A program made the position numbers and the translations under genes. From positions 1 to 32,101 of the forward strand of contig CACYDP010000093.1 of NCBI GenBank assembly GCA_902773135.1: DNA of 32,101 bases, given 5' to 3'. Shown piece after piece: positions 31,966 through 32,101 of the stretch. The notes beneath the pieces were generated by a model, which saw only the letters and a program-made list of their open reading frames with translations, was not told where the DNA came from and did no database searches. This stretch comes from an uncultured Ruminococcus sp. (GTDB lineage Bacteria > Bacillota > Clostridia > Oscillospirales > Acutalibacteraceae). Position 1 is the stretch's first letter. Each line of letters begins with the position of its first letter.

Positions 31966-32101
31966 TTATCTTACGGTCACGGTAATATCCTTTGATGCGG
32001 TTTTGCCTGCACCATCACGGCATACGATTTTAACGGTATATCTGCCGGACTGTGAGGGAAGTTTAAAGCTGAAGTTATCATCTGTCGAATAGATGGCATT
32101 A
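31966..32101 (-). CDS. 3' end of a gene, probable extracellular beta-sandwich protein
   Basis: Only the last 44 codons are in the window, ending in TAA at 31966-31968. The encoded tail (FKLPSQSGRYTVKIVCRDGA, ending ITVTVR) has the alternating strand pattern and 'YTVKI-x-C-RDGAGK' spacing of an immunoglobulin- or Y_Y_Y-like surface domain closing a large secreted protein. The gene starts beyond the right edge. A strong terminator follows it. Confidence 0.7.
   Translation of the reverse strand, partial: NAIYSTDDNFSFKLPSQSGRYTVKIVCRDGAGKTASKDITVTVR

Overview
The window is a chromosomal segment of an AT-rich Gram-positive anaerobe, most likely a Clostridia member near Ruminococcus/Oscillospiraceae. 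Three things suggest this: the Firmicutes gene order xseA-xseB-ispA-dxs-tlyA-nadK-argR-recN, a spoVAC sporulation gene, and a flavin reductase-rubredoxin fusion with a class B sortase. The family placement is an inference; no 16S or tRNA gene lies in the window. Most genes are on the minus strand. Only a small lipoprotein, spoVAC, the rubredoxin fusion, nadA and a broken regulator are on plus.

Layout, left to right. (1) 1-430: a decayed minus-strand group II intron remnant with a perfect 24-bp tandem duplication. (2) 440-4017: a complete aromatic amino acid operon, promoter-aroA-aroC-pheA-terminator, running from EPSP synthesis to phenylpyruvate. (3) 4086-7347: an envelope cassette of two DUF3592-like membrane proteins flanking a transglutaminase-like lipoprotein. 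The promoter-proximal protein ends in a 23-residue proline-rich repeat. (4) 7366-9650: an orphan MutS-like ATPase and a divergent small lipoprotein. (5) 9649-12810: the most unusual locus. It encodes a class B sortase with a large cytoplasmic N-terminal domain and a long helical-repeat tail, plus a small membrane protein whose cytoplasmic domain looks related to the sortase N-terminus. (6) 12875-15230: cysteine desulfurase and ThiI, a sulfur relay for tRNA thiolation. (7) 15316-18125, plus strand: orphan spoVAC, rubredoxin fusion, nadA and an XRE remnant, with several operator-like palindromes. (8) 18185-19628: orphan TrpB2 under a consensus promoter. (9) 19662-30056: a DNA-repair and isoprenoid superoperon. 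ruvC-ruvA-ruvB-xseA-xseB-ispA starts at a promoter with a near-perfect LexA (SOS) box. dxs-tlyA-nadK-argR-recN has its own promoter at the ispA stop codon. (10) 30058-31743: a degenerate family 2 glycosyltransferase and an unknown protein. (11) 31790-32101: a multi-hairpin intergenic repeat, a terminator and the 3' end of a further minus-strand gene.

Functional links: aroA/aroC/pheA form one pathway. The cysteine desulfurase probably feeds ThiI. ispA and dxs are both isoprenoid genes. The Ruv proteins, exonuclease VII and RecN are recombination and repair functions. argR and nadK ride in the same conserved cluster. spoIVB and spo0A, which usually follow recN in spore formers, are not next to it here; trpB2 occupies that position. 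Best candidates for undescribed biology are the sortase locus, the transglutaminase/DUF3592 cassette, and the regulatory sites upstream of the rubredoxin fusion and nadA.
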